Below are positions 22,640-36,983 of a stretch of 64,000 nt of DNA, piece by piece; the first letter of the stretch is position 1; each line of letters begins with the position of its first letter. The stretch covers positions 234,980-298,979 of the forward strand of contig JACEFZ010022420.1 in the NCBI GenBank assembly GCA_014155875.1, read 5' to 3'. The notes under the pieces are model-generated. The model was not told the DNA's origin and searched no databases. It saw only the letters and a list, made by a program, of their open reading frames with translations. Source of the stretch: Cepaea nemoralis (Eukaryota; Mollusca; Gastropoda; Stylommatophora; Helicidae). Both the position numbers and the translations under genes were made by a program.

Positions 22640-23018
22640 TTTAACTGTAACTGACCAGTAGCACTCACACTCCTAGCACATATGTGTAGGGTTTCAGGAC
22701 ATATACTCACACTCCTAGCATAAATGTGTAGGGTTTCAGGACATATACTCACACTCCTAGCATAAATATGTAGGGTTTCAGGACATATACTCACACTCCT
22801 AGCACATATGTGTAGGGTTTCAGGACATATACTCACACTCCTAGCACATATGTGTAGGGTTTCAGGACATATACCCACACTCCTAGCACATATGTGTAGG
22901 GTTTCAGGACATATACCCACACTCCTAGCACATATGTGTAGGGTTTCAGGACATATACTCACACTCCTAGCACATATGTGTAGGGTTTCAGGACATTTAC
23001 TCACACTCCTAGCACATC
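22640..23018. repeat. 42-bp satellite, first block
   Basis: About nine units of CACTCCTAGCACATATGTGT followed by AGGGTTTCAGGACATATACTCA. The period is a multiple of three, so both strands stay open as 14-residue peptide repeats. I regard these frames as artefacts. The array continues at 23,649 after an insertion. Confidence 0.95.
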
Positions 23019-23615
23019 TCCCGTGTGTTGCCGGGGCCCATAAGGGAAGCGAAGAATAGCAACACTGTAGCCTACCACGCATGTCGTAAGAGGCGACTAA
23101 GGAGGCTTGATGGTTCCGTCGCCCTGCTACTGAGTGAGTGTGTGGCACGACACTGTGAGCTGTGAGTTTTGTGTGAAATGCTTTTGAATCTGCCTGAGGT
23201 TTTTTGGAACGTGACTGCATGTTCGGAGTGATGGCAGGTGGCTATGTCCCAGAGTTTACCGGTTTTTGCCTTATGCAGAAATGCGTGGCTGCTGGGCTTC
23301 TGGCTGACTGCCACTGCCATCAGCGATGAACTGTATTTTCGTGGACTGTGTGGGTGAACATCTAGGAAACATTCGGATAGGAAAATGACTGCCGATTCCA
23401 TCAGAGATGAACTGGGTGTTTCGTGGGGGACTGGTGTGTTGACATTCTGGTGGCGGCATTATGCACAGTGTATGTGTGCGGGCTGTTGTTTGTCGAGACT
23501 CCTGTCTTTTCCACTTTTCACATTGGGCAGTGGGGAGCAGTTTTGTGTGATATTCACTGGCACAGGAACGGAGCATAATGGGGATGACCCGTTGCTGTGA
23601 AATTGGAACTGCGAA

Positions 23616-23648
<33 letters not shown>
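23019..23648 (+). mobile_element. About 630-bp insert in the 42-bp satellite with (CTAA)n tail
   Basis: The insert begins within a satellite unit (GCACATCTCCCGTG...) and contains CATGTCGTAAGAGGCGACTA near 23,080. It ends in (CTAA)n at 23,617-23,648, immediately followed by satellite units. A related (CTAA)n-tailed 3' end is at 12,490-12,708. An oligonucleotide-tailed retroelement is the simplest reading. I recognise no coding domain. Confidence 0.7.
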
Positions 23649-24560
23649 CCTAGCACATATGTGTAGGGTTTCTGGACATATATTCACACTCCTAGCACAT
23701 ATGTGTAGGGTTTCAGGACATATACTCACACTCATAGCACATATGTGTAGGGTTTCAGGACATATACTCACACACCTAACACATGTGTGTGGGGTTTCAG
23801 GACATATACTCACACTCCTAGCACATATGTGTAGGGTTTCAGGACATATACTCACACTCCTAGCACATATGTGTGGGGTTTCTGGACATATATTCACACT
23901 CCTAGCACATATGTGTAGGGTTTCAGGACATATACTCACACTCCTAGCACATATGTGTAGGGTTTCAGGACATATACTCACACACCTAACACATATGTGT
24001 GGGGTTTCAGGACATATACTCACACTCCTAGCACATATGTGTAGGGTTTCTGGACATATATTCACACTCCTAGCACATATGTGTAGGGTTTCAGGACATA
24101 TACTCACACTCCTAGCACATATGTGTGGGGTTTCTGGACATATACTCACACACCTAACACATATGTGTGGGGTTTCAGGACATATACTCACACTCCTAGC
24201 ACATATGTGTAGGGTTTCAGGACATATACTCACACTCCTAGCACATATGTGTGGGGTTTCTGGACATATATTCACACTCCTAGCACATATGTGTGGGGTT
24301 TCTGGACATATACTCACACACCTAACACATATGTGTGGGGTTTCAGGACATATACTCACACTCCTAGCACATATGTGTAGGGTTTCAGGACATATACTCA
24401 CACTCCTAGCACATATATGTAGGGTTTCAGGACATATACTCATACTCCTAGCACGTATATGTAGGGTTTCAGGACATATACTCACACACCTAACACATTT
24501 GTTTCAGGACATATACTCACACACCTAACACATATGTGGGGGGTTTCAGGACATATACTC
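23649..24560. repeat. 42-bp satellite, second block
   Basis: About 22 units in several variants (TAGGGTTTCAGG, GGGGTTTCTGG, CACACACCTAACAC). Variants alternate in a partly regular order, for example the CACACACCTAACAC form recurs near 23,771, 23,981, 24,149 and 24,317, suggesting higher-order copying of multi-unit blocks. Confidence 0.95.
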
Positions 24561-24562
24561 GA

Positions 24563-24790
24563 CAGGTGTAGCAGGACTTGTTTGGATACTAACCCGCTAA
24601 CGAGATGGCGCGGGTTCAACTCTCGGGTAACCATGCTAAAAATCCCGGCAGACACAATGATATTGATTTCTACTACTACAATAGTTAAGGACCCATTGTA
24701 AAGCCCCGAGGCGCCTAGGGTATATGGTGTTAGCCCCGTTTGTAAGCCCAACCAGCACAGGGCGGCCAACTGTGGTCAGTGTTTCGCTTA
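24563..24790 (+). mobile_element. tRNA-like SINE
   Basis: GTGTAGCAGGACTTGTTTGG and, 30 bases on, GCGCGGGTTCAACTCTC look like A and B boxes. A body follows with GTTAAGGACCCATTG and GGTATATGGTGTTAGCCCCG. It is the only copy of this family I see. Confidence 0.5.
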
Positions 24791-25050
24791 AATGTCTAAA
24801 ATGGCTTTAAAGGTAAGCGTTTTTACTTATTTACGCGGATGCTTATCCCATACGGCTCGGTCTATTTCCACAAAACGGCTTGTTAAAAACGTCGCTCAGA
24901 GCACAAACTATGTAAATCCAGAGCAGACGATCCCTCCCCAGGAATCTTCGAAAAATGTACACTCGTGAACCGAATGAGAGTCCGAAAACGAACCCATATC
25001 GGAACGCAGGGCAAGCGGCCGGAATTTCTTCTGTGCCATACACATATATT

Positions 25051-27700
<2,650 letters not shown>

Positions 27701-27709
27701 TACGCCGTG

Positions 27710-27955
27710 TTTGCTTTCAGAAACCGACGGAGTTCCTTTACCCTAGCTCTGGCTGTTTTTAACTTCAGGAGCGCTGATGACGGTGTAGTGGGACTGCTCC
27801 CTACACCGGTCAGTTGGACGTAAACGATGACTTCTAGCTCAGAACGCAATGGCAAACTACTGAACGTAAAAGTAAAAGTGGATAGAAAAAAACCAACCTG
27901 GGATTGGTCGCACCATCCCGCAAATGGCATGCAATTGTAAACATTATGATGACAT
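27710..27955 (+). mobile_element. SINE copy (shared GCAATGGCAAACTACTG core)
   Basis: CCGGTCAGTTGGACGTAAAC, then CTCAGAACGCAATGGCAAAC and TACTGAACGTAAAAG, then AACCTGGGATTGGTCGCACC. The layout matches 48,805-48,965. The tRNA-like head is degraded. Confidence 0.65.
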
Positions 27956-28590
27956 GAACACATCCGTTATGGATGAAATTAATATCGGAACAGGCAGTTC
28001 AATCATCCTTGACCCTAGACAATACTGTGCACGGATTTTGGAGGGAATAAAGACGCTATTCCTCTACGCGAAACCCAACGGCATAAAGTGAAAGACAACA
28101 ACCGCTACCTTGAAGTGAACAGCCAAACTGCTCTCTTTATCATTTCTAATAGTGCCGAAATTAATAATTTCAAGCAACTCAATACACACACATCACAGAC
28201 CTGTGCTTTCTACACCAGAAACAAGTTAGTCCGCATTGTTGTCACAACAGTCACATCATGAACCGAGCTTGGAAACATCAACACAACGAATCGAGCCACC
28301 AAGGTTATCTGACACATTGTATCCTGACATTTCTGTGTCAAGCCATACACAGAACTCAGCCAAACCGCGTGAACGTCCAGTGGTTGGTTTATATGGGGCA
28401 GGAAAGCTTACAATTAAGATCCGTGTCACTTGGATACGCTCAGCAGCAGGCCAGGTCTGTCACTAGCGTCAACGGTTATTAAGTGGTGTGTAACACTCAA
28501 GTTTGGATGTTGAATCGTTTGGGAAGCCAGCCTTTCTCCGCTGAACAATGGGGTGATGGCTGTACCAAGCAAATATTAAACCGGGAGCCA
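27956..28590. other. No gene recognised
   Basis: Two overlapping short frames at 28,236-28,482 have no recognisable domain. Nothing else stands out. Confidence 0.45.
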
Positions 28591-28591
28591 C

Positions 28592-28985
28592 GATAGCCTT
28601 GTGGCTAGGCTCTCGCCTACCGGCCCAATGGTCAAGGATTCGAATCTGCACCGGGGCGGAATTTATAAAATTGATCTGGGTTCCCAGGGCTACCCAGACT
28701 GAAATGGATACCAGTAAATGTGTTGGGAAGTGCATGCGACCTGCGTAGTACTGACTAGGTCAACTACTGAGTATCGATTGGTCCACACAAGTATGACTCT
28801 AGTACCGTATGACTCCCCGTGGACTCCAGTTTGTAACATTGACCTGGGCTCCAGGGTCGAGGCAGCCGAAAATGGATACCAGGAAGTGTTATGAGAAGTG
28901 ATGTCGTCTCATGTTATACTGACTGCTGCACGCGTCGATGACCGATTGGTCTATACAAATATTTGTCTAAAACATACGCCCAATT
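28592..28985 (+). mobile_element. tRNA-derived SINE with duplicated body
   Basis: The head CACGATAGCCTTGTGGCTAG and GGATTCGAATCTGC (B box) are followed by a body segment (TTGATCTGGGTTCCCAGGGC...ATGGATACCAG...GATTGGTC) that occurs again at 28,840-28,965 (TTGACCTGGGCTCCAGGG...ATGGATACCAGG...GATTGGTC). A 3' duplication or two nested insertions would explain it. Confidence 0.7.
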
Positions 28986-29231
28986 ATCCTTAATGCATGG
29001 AAAGGGACGATTGCTCATGTACCATATACTCAATGCACTTTAAAACTTGTAAATGGACGATTACTCATTTACGATATGCCTAAGAGTCTTAAAGCGTGTA
29101 TTTTTTATACGCTGCATTATATATTCAAAGCCCGACTTTGCGTCAAGAGGTTTTGAAGATTTTATCGAAACAAAAATAGCACACATTCAGTTTCGACAGT
29201 CACCCCGAGGTATTTACTGAAGCATATAGCA

Positions 29232-29372
29232 GGCCGGTCTCCCTGGCCAAGGTAGTTGACGACATTGTTCGTAATCCCGTATATTCACGTGGGGAAAACA
29301 GCAGCTGCGAGCATCGGTAGCGGTTCGCGCCACTCTGGTAACTTACGGGGGTATGTCAGCCGGATATGCAGC
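29232..29372 (+). mobile_element. SINE family F head, truncated
   Basis: GGCCGGTCTCCCTGGCCAAG, then GTAATCCCGTATATTCACG and CTTACGGGGGTATGTCAGCC match the head of the copies at 8245 and 10,125. The 3' core is absent. Confidence 0.65.
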
Positions 29373-29552
29373 ATTAAAAAACAAATATCAAGCCACGCCA
29401 GATAATCCAAATCATTGTTATTTACGACTCGTAGATACTGTACAAGATAACCGCGTTGACAAAATGGAGCCTTTGAAATGTGGGTCACTGTAGGGTTCTG
29501 CTGAGTATTTTGGGGTGAAACATAAGACAAGGAGGTCATAGAAGGACTCCAG

Positions 29553-29816
29553 CCAGCGCGTTGCTCTGATGGTTAGAACGCAAAGCTGAGAATGACATGA
29601 GCCCGATCGGACGGGGTTCGATTATTGTACTCATTGTTCGCTACATTAGAGAAAGACTGACCACAGACTCCTCCGAGCAGAGAGAGCACGGGCAACATAT
29701 GGTCTCTACAGTTCAGCCCAGGCTTTGTGTTATGGAGAGGTTAACTCCATCCTTAGTTTGGTTGTTGTCATTACGCCTTTATTCGAAGCACAAAGTAACA
29801 AACTATCGTTTGTAGT
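29553..29816 (+). mobile_element. SINE family G, copy 1
   Basis: A tRNA-like head (GCGCGTTGCTCTGATGGTTAG; B-box-like GGGGTTCGATTATT) precedes a body with GGTCTCTACAGTTCAGCCCA, TATGGAGAGGTTAACTCC and CGAAGCACAAAGTAACAAAC. A diverged copy at 55,195-55,470 has the same order of blocks. Confidence 0.72.
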
Positions 29817-30164
29817 GATGTAGTCAATTTCATTGAATATTTTCTTATTTGGGCTTTTCTGTGTCTTTAATCGTCTCTTATGTTATTTAAATCAGCAGGG
29901 TTCAATCAACGCATCATTTATGTTTGCCCATTTTATCATTGTTTTCTTTTCTTTACTTTCCTATTTCTAAACCGTAGTCACCAACTGCATCTTCCGTTCC
30001 CTCATTTCCTCATCTTGGCTGAAAATACCAAGTATTATTTTGACTTCCTGTGATCTGGTTTGAGGTGTCGCCATTGTCTATTTCACCGTGAAAATGTGTA
30101 TGCCTTCCTGGCTACTGCTTGTTGCTGGTGCATAAAGTAGAGTTTGTTTTAACGTAAATGACCT
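29817..30164. other. No gene recognised
   Basis: T-rich unique sequence with no protein or repeat evident. Confidence 0.45.
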
Positions 30165-30660
30165 CCACACACCTAATGATACACTGGGTATACGGTGCTG
30201 GACTCACTCTTGTATAACCCAATCGGCGCTCAGTGAGTGACGTGGTCAGTACCACTCCGGCCGCCTTACCTTCCCAAGACATTTCCTGCTAACCCGTTTA
30301 GGCTGGGTCGACCTGGCAGCTTTGGTGGATATTCGTGTATACTATTTTAATGCATTGTGTGCTTTAAATTTACCGCATCACAAAGGGAATGCTGACTGAT
30401 TACACCTTGGAGCCAGCACCATATACCCCATGATGTATAAGGTGGTTTGGAGTGAGTTTGTCCAGGGTCTACGGTCCAGTGTGGAATACCTGGCGAAAGA
30501 AGAAGTCCGTACACCGAATACGCTTCCCGGTGTGAACAGGGCTCCTTTCACAGATTCAAAGCCTAACAATCAGTAGGTTTGAACCAAATAAGCTGGGTCG
30601 ACCTGGAAGCTTTGTTGAATTTAAGTGTATAATATGTTAATGCTATTTGCTTTAAATTTA
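30165..30660. repeat. Dispersed repeat plus ~70-bp direct repeat pair
   Basis: 30,165-30,310 matches 1151-1300 in part. A ~70-bp block starting GCTGGGTCGACCTGGCAGCT at 30,303 recurs at 30,590 (GCTGGGTCGACCTGGAAGCT), both ending in GCTTTAAATTTA. The 287-bp spacing contains TATACCCCATGATG and no protein. Confidence 0.65.
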
Positions 30661-31045
30661 ATCATGACAAACCGATATGTAATACTCAAATGACCACTAA
30701 CTTGTGTTTTTGTTTTTTATTTCTCTCGCCAAACATTAATCCTACTCCCTTTTCCCAAAGATCACTTTATGAATACATTATTGTGTGTTTATCCATGATT
30801 ATTTTGCCAGGTATCTTCCACCTCAACTAGCTCATTTCTAGCTAATTAATTTCCATTTTTTCCCTTTCTTTACTACACCATCTGACATTGCTATTTCTGC
30901 CAGTGTCCTGGCGTTATAAATGTCGTGTCTACATTTGCAAGTTATTGTTTTGCCACCAGTAGCTTAATGACAGTCTGGTATCATATGTGTCACAAGACTG
31001 TCCCTACCGGACGAAGGTGTCTTAAAACAGTATTTAACGTCGCTA
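30661..31045. other. No gene recognised
   Basis: AT-rich with short frames only. Confidence 0.45.
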
Positions 31046-31049
31046 TCTG

Positions 31050-31470
31050 ACTGAGACAAAGCCTTGTTACAAGCCTTTGAGAACAAAATTTTAAGACGCA
31101 TCTTTGGACCCATTAGGGAAACACAAAGTGAAGAGTGGAAAAGAAGAAGTAACAAAGACATTTATGATCTGTTTAATTCCCCGCTAATCACTGGTATCAT
31201 GAAGGCTAATAGACTACAATGGCTGGGGCATATAGAAAGAATGGAAGATAACAGGGAAACAAAACTCGCTTACACTCAGGAAATAAATGACCGTAGACCC
31301 CGAGGTAGACCAAGAAGGCGGTGGAGAGATAATACATATACAGACCTACAAGCACTTGGAATCAACGACTGGCAAGAGAAGGTCCACCAGAGAGACGAAT
31401 GGAGACGGATTGTATTTGCAGCAAAGAACCTCAATGGCTCGGAACGCTGAAGAAGAAGAAGAAGATCTGA
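31050..31470 (+). mobile_element. LINE 3' fragment with (GAA)n tail
   Basis: The frame 31,064-31,450 reads AFENKILRRIFGPIRE, LQWLGHIERMEDNRETK, DRRPRGRPRRRWRDN and DLQALGINDWQEK, ending DEWRRIVFAAKNL. This is the usual C-terminal arrangement of a non-LTR retrotransposon ORF2. A (GAA)n tail follows the stop at 31,448. Confidence 0.85.
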
Positions 31471-31809
31471 CTGAACTATTCTGATTAATAACATCTTGGG
31501 AAGATAGTGTGGTGATTTCCCCTTGACTTCCGCATCCACCCTGGGGTATATCCACTCCTTATCTTGACTATACATTTTCGACTGTCAAGACACGTGAATG
31601 CCCTGCTCTGCTCAGTTGCAGAGATGTCCACTTATACCGGTAGATACTGGAACTCCAGAGTGCGTTTGTCACATAACTCCGCACTGCTTGTCCTCCAACA
31701 CTTGGAGGGGCAGGGGGGAGTTTCCTTTCGTCAAATATGGGACCAGATTGTCCTTTCTCATACTCTCCAGTACTTTTAGAGGACGCATTGCTTTCACTAG
31801 TAAATGAAG
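31471..31809. other. No gene recognised
   Basis: Overlapping short frames on both strands without a recognisable domain. Confidence 0.4.
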
Positions 31810-32150
31810 TGGAATGTGGTTTCTGAAGAATATGCAAAGAATACCATGGACAGACAGAAAAACTAGTGAGCAAGTCCTACAAGAGACAAATGAAATCTGT
31901 AAACTGATTAGAGAAATTAGACGTAGGCAGTCAAGATTTTTGGGCACAGTATGAGAATAAATAAACTAGATAACTTGGTGATAACTGAAACGATTGACGG
32001 GAAAAGAAAATGGGCTAGGCAGAGAAGTAAATATCTGGATGGCTTGGCTACATGGCATGGTCGAGACATGAACACGGAGCTGATTAACAACTTTGGTGAT
32101 CGTGTAAGATGACGAAATACGACCGCCCACGCTTATCAGCATGGCAGATA
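31810..32150 (+). pseudogene. LINE A 3' fragment
   Basis: ATGTGGTTTCTGAAGAATAT and CCATGGACAGACAGAAAAAC, then GACGTAGGCAGTCAAGATTT and TTGGGCACAGTATGAG match other LINE A copies. It has several stops and frameshifts, and no simple-repeat tail is kept. Confidence 0.82.
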
Positions 32151-32687
32151 ATCAAGATGATTACTTTCACAGAGGCTAAATATACAATGGGAGTGATTAC
32201 TATGGCTGCTGTATTTCTTTAGAATAGTCTGGCCGATTGTTGCTTGCTTGCTTGTGTTCGTTGGCTTGAGCTCCAACGCGAAGTCCTGTATGTCGGATGA
32301 AGGCATCCTGTTTTCCAACATCAGTGTGATGTCATACAGGACCTGAGGTTTGCGTGAGTATCCGTTGTCCCATGTCTGGCTTATTGGTGTGCAGACTGGT
32401 GGTTCCTCGCCGTACAGGCAGACACTCTCCGACTTCGGAGGAATCGGCGATCCTACTGACTTTAGCCAGGACCCCGAAGGGACCTGTTGCCCAGGACACT
32501 CGACGAGGACGCGTCAATAGGTCTTGACCAGTATATAACCCGGCCCTGGTGCCTTGGAAGCACCTCTGCGTCCCGTCTGGCCGATTGTAAAACGTAAGAT
32601 ATCTACACTACATGATGGCTGGCATTCAAAGGGACGAGCGAATCACACAATACGTTGCGTGGGACATAAAGAGTATAGTCCGCATAC
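32151..32687. other. No gene recognised
   Basis: Contains inverted GTCCTGTATG / CATACAGGAC segments near 32,284 and 32,333 but no recognised gene or element. Confidence 0.4.
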
Positions 32688-32738
32688 ACACACACGCACA
32701 CACACATACGCGCACACACACACACGCGCACGGGAACA
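32688..32738. repeat. (CA)n microsatellite, interrupted
   Basis: CACACACGCACACACACATA-type sequence. Confidence 0.9.
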
Positions 32739-32814
32739 GACGGACAAACATTTTAGCTCTTTGCCTATCCCACAGTTTAACTCCCACCTGTGTCTTTTTC
32801 TAATGTTCATTTCA

Positions 32815-33115
32815 TCTTCAGAAATGAAGAAATCAGGACTAAAGTGGGGGTTATAGCAGCGCTAGATTTTATTAGAAAGCAGCAAGTCAAATGGTTTGGC
32901 CATGCAAGCAGATTACCATTCAACAGCATACCGCAACAAGCAATGATGTACAGACCCGATGGAAACAGAGGAAGAGGCCGACCACGTAAACGTTGGGACG
33001 GAGGGAATAGCAGAGTCTGTGGGAATATCGATACATGAAGCCCATAATCAGGAACTCTCACGAAGTTTATACTTCACCTCGACACCGCAAGGCACAAGAG
33101 GAACATGATGAGATG
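32815..33115 (+). mobile_element. LINE C 3' end, target of the palindromic element
   Basis: Matches 10,510-10,810 nearly base for base: AAATGAAGAAATCAGGACTA, GGCCATGCAAGCAGATTACC, GAGGCCGACCACGTAAACG and TATACTTCACCTCGACACCG. It ends AGGAACATGATGAGATG. The (GATGA)n tail continues beyond the 12-kb insertion at 45,127-45,141, so the palindrome landed in this tail. Confidence 0.88.
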
Positions 33116-33404
33116 AGTAGTATAGGACGTACACTTGCCACATGATTAAAGGGTAAACAGCTAGGGTAATTTGGAGGGTAATGTAGGGTGTTAGGTTGAA
33201 AGGGGGAAATGTCGACTCGGTGAAATTTTTTTTTTTGTGGGGTGAAACGGCGTGTGGGAACTTTTTTTCGTGGGAACGAAATTTTTGGCGCTGCCTGGTG
33301 GGGAAGTAATTAAGGTAAAATGTTCTGGAAAGGTTGTGAGATGAGTGGTAGTACTTAAAGAGAGGGCACGGCTGAGGGAGGGGTATATATTTTAGAAAGG
33401 AGTA

Positions 33405-34225
33405 TATGAATGTGTGCGTAGTGATGAACAAGGGTGTGATAGGTCGTGGTTTCTACTCATGGGTATATGGTGGTGGTGTAGATATGAATGTGTGCGTAGT
33501 GATGAACAAGGGTGTGATGGGTCGTGGTTTCTACTCATGGGTATATGGTGGTGGTGTAGATATAATGTGTATGGTGATAAACAAAGGGTGTGATGGGTCG
33601 TTCTACTCATGGGTATATGGTGGTGGTGTAGATATAATGTGTGCGTAGTGATGAACAAGGGTGTGATGGGTCGTGGTTTCTACTCATGGGTATATGGTGG
33701 TGGTGTAGATATAATGTGTGCGTAGTGATGAACAAGGGTGTGATGGGTCGTGGTTTCTACTCATGGGTATATGGTGGTGGTGTAGATATAATGTGTGCGT
33801 AGTGATGAACAAGGGTGTGATGGGTCGTGGTTTCTACTCATGGGTATATGGTGGTGGTGTAGATATGAATGTGTGCGTAGTGATGAACAAGGGTGTGATG
33901 GGTCGTGGTTTCTACTCATGGGTATATGGTGGTGGTGTAGATATAATGTGTGCGTAGTGATGAACAAGGGTGTGATGGGTCGTGGTTTCTACTCATGGGT
34001 ATATGGTGGTGGTGTAGATATAATGTGTGCGTAGTGATGAACAAGGGTGTGATGGGTCGTGGTTTCTACTCATGGGTATATGGTGGTGGTGTAGATATAA
34101 TGTGTGCGTGGTGATGAACAAGGGTGTGATGGGGTCGTTCTACTCATGGGTATATGGTGGTGGCGTAGACATAATGTGTATGGTGATGAACAAGGGGTGT
34201 GATGGGTCGTGGTTATACTCGATGA
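33405..34225. repeat. 77-bp minisatellite, about 10 copies (left arm only expanded)
   Basis: The unit contains GTAGTGATGAACAAGGGTGT, GATGGGTCGTGGTTTCTAC and TCATGGGTATATGGTGGTGG, with strict 77-bp spacing in most copies. The right arm has only about two degraded copies at 44,490-44,640. The open frames here are repeat artefacts. Confidence 0.93.
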
Positions 34226-34394
34226 AGTAAGAGATGGTTACTATCATCTGAACAGTGTGATAGTAGTGAAGGTAAAGGGTGGTATATTCACCGATTACAA
34301 AGGAAATCTTATAAAGTTATAATGGGTGTGGTGGTAAGGGGTATTAGTGATCAAGTAGGAGTGATATAGGGGTGGTCATAAATGTAATAAGAGG

Positions 34395-35112
34395 TGTTCG
34401 CAATTACACACTGGTCAACCAGTGGTCAAGTGGTCAAGTAAGGGTCAAGTAGTCAAGTAAGGAAATTTTAGGGAAAAGTGATTGTAATGAGATGGTGATG
34501 ATTAAAGAGTGGTAAATTAGTGGTCAAGCAGTGGTCAAGCAGTGGTCAAGTGGTCAAGTAAGGAAAATTTTAGGGGAAATTGGTCGTAGTGACATGGTAA
34601 TGTTTAAATTAGTGGTAAATTAGTGGTCAAGTAGTGGTCAAGCAGTGGTCAAGCAGTGGTCAAGTGAGGAAAATTTTAGGGAAATTTTAGGGAAAAGTGA
34701 TTGTAATGAGATGGTGATGATTAAAGAGTGGTAAATTAGTGGTCAAGCAGTGGTCAAGCAGTGGTCAAGTGGTCAAGTAAGGAAAATTTTAGGGAAAATT
34801 GGTCGTAGTGACATGGTAATGCTTAAATTAGTGGTAAATTACTGATCAAGTCAAGTAGTGGTCAAGCAGTGGTCAAGCGGTGGTTAAGTGAGGAAAAATT
34901 TAGGGAAATTTTAGGGAAAAGTGATTGTAATGATATGGTGATGCTTAAAGGGTGGTAAATTAGTGGTCAAGTAGTGGTCAAGCAGTGGTCAAGTAGTGGT
35001 CAAGTGGTCGAGTGACCACTTAAATTGTAGAGGACGATGTGCCTAAGATTATGGTAGTGATTAAAGTGATCGATGACGTGGTCAAGCAGTGGTCAAGCAG
35101 TGGTCAAGTAGT
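34395..35112. repeat. TGGTCAAG iteron-like array, left arm
   Basis: Over 25 occurrences of AGTGGTCAAGCAGTGGTCAAG-type 10-11-bp units, grouped in clusters of two to five. The clusters are separated by GGAAAATTTTAGGG and GTGATTGTAATGAGATGGTG spacers, giving a ~190-200-bp higher-order period. The same arrangement is at 43,700-44,310 in reverse complement. Confidence 0.9.
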
Positions 35113-35189
35113 CAAGTAAGGAAATTGTAGGGGAAAGTACGTATAGTGCAATGGTGGTGGGTAGAGTGAAGAAGAATCAATAGTAGTGA

Positions 35190-36480
35190 TAATAGTACTA
35201 CCAATATTAGCGACAAGCACAAAGACAACCAAGTACATAATTGATACACACAAATACAAAGACAACGAAACACACACACAGACGTACACACATACAGATA
35301 CATAAGTACAGACAACCCATACCATTACTACTGTCATCACAACTATACACACACGTGTACACACATACAAGCACAAAGTCAACCACACACAGCTATAAAA
35401 CAACCACTCAAGTACAGACACAGGAAAACAAAGAAGCAAACAAGGACAGACACACTCACCCATAATCAATTACACAAATACACACCTACAAACACAAAGA
35501 CAACCACACTTGATACATTTGTACATACAGACATACACTAAAGACAGACAAGCACAAAGACACACCCATACCATTACTACTGTCATCACAACAAGTACAC
35601 AAGCCATAAACAAATACACAAGAACAATCAAAGACAAATACAAAGACAGCCAAGCACAAAGACACACCCATACCATTACTACTGTCATCACAACTATACA
35701 CAAGTACACACCCATAAACAAATACACACCTACAAACAAAGACAAAGACAAAGACAACCATACACAGACAAACCCATACCATTACTACTGTCACAACAAC
35801 AACTATACACAATTACACAAATACACACCTACTACAAACTCAAAGACACACACCCATACCATTACTACTGTCACTATCAACAGATATACACACGTGCAGA
35901 CACAACACCCATACCATTACTACTGTCATCACAACTATACACAAGTACACACCCATAAACAAATACACAACTACACACCTACAAACAAAGACAAAGACAA
36001 AGAATCAACCATAGCACAGACACCCACTACACACTTTGATACACTTGTATATACATACACATAATACACAAAAAACAAAGACACACCCAAACAAGACAAA
36101 GACAAAGACACCATACACAGACAAACCATACCATTACTACTGTCACAAACAACAACTATACACAATTACACAAATACACACCTACTACAAACTCAAAGAC
36201 AGAACACACCCATACCATTACGACTGTCACTATCAACAGATATACACCTTGCAGACCACCACACCCATCACAATGTACTACTGTCATCAAACTATAACAC
36301 AAGTACACCCCATAAACAAATCACAACAACACCTCAACAAAGACAAAGACAAACATACACAGACCCCATACCACTTGATACACTTGTATACAGACACATA
36401 AGTACACTAAAAACAAGACCACACCAAAACATACGTACTGTTACCTCAATCAGTACAGATACCCTCACCCATAAGACTAA
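35190..36480. repeat. CA-rich long-period array, left arm
   Basis: The segment CCATACCATTACTACTGTCA recurs about ten times, each followed by CACAACTATACACAAGTACA- and AACAAAGACAAAGAC-like sequence, at roughly 90-130-bp spacing. The plus strand is nearly free of G. The Thr/His/Tyr-rich frames are not convincing proteins. The counterpart is at 42,770-43,640. Confidence 0.88.
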
Positions 36481-36489
36481 ACTATACAA

Positions 36490-36983
36490 ACACATACCCC
36501 CTTGTGATAAAGAACGCGGATGTCCGAGACCACGTCATCAACGCCATAGTGCAATAGTCATTAAGTATGAGTCATCGGTTTGTGGGGAAGCAGGCGGGCG
36601 TGAGAATAGCTTGTCTACAAAACTGCCACGTCAGCTAGGTCGTGTGCAGAACCAGTGTATAAAATAGAAGGCGTCTCTTGTGAGCACAGTACCAGTTCAC
36701 GTGCTGACTTGGGTAGCTACAGCAGGTGCTTACAGGTTGGTGTGAGCAGTGTAGTAAGCAGATATTGTTCACGTAGTGACTTGGCTAGCTACAGCAGTGA
36801 AACAGGTTGGTGTGAGCATTGTATAGTAACCACCTATTTTTCACGTAGTGACTTGGGTACAGCAGTGAAACTTGATGTGAGCCTTATTCGTGTCGTTGGC
36901 CTCTGATAAAATAGTGAAACATTGTATACACCAGAACATTTTTTCGTGGTTGTAAGAAAGAAGAAACAAACCAGTTTATCAAT
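36490..36983 (+). promoter_or_regulatory. Promoter and leader of left zinc-finger gene
   Basis: A TATA box, TATAAAA, lies at 36,658-36,664, about 320 bases before the ATG. Around it the sequence (CACGTCAGCTAGGTCGTGTG before it) is strongly conserved in the other arm. Downstream, three tandem ~65-bp leader repeats carry TTCACGTAGTGACTTGG and CAGCAGTGAAACAGGTTGG. The ATG follows at 36,984. Initiation about 25-30 bases after the TATA box is inferred. Confidence 0.65.

Noticed and set aside
23643..24528. 280- and 289-codon frames in the 42-bp satellite
   Set aside because: Both strands are open because the 42-bp unit contains no stop in those phases. There is no promoter, start context or non-repeat sequence.
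22640..24560. CRISPR array
   Set aside because: Units are contiguous, with no unique spacers, and the window is eukaryotic. The same applies to the 34-, 28-, 77- and 97-bp arrays.
35190..36480. Thr/His/Tyr-rich proteins encoded by the CA-rich arrays of the palindrome
   Set aside because: Frames shift between units, differ between arms and match the nucleotide repeat. No start or splice context.
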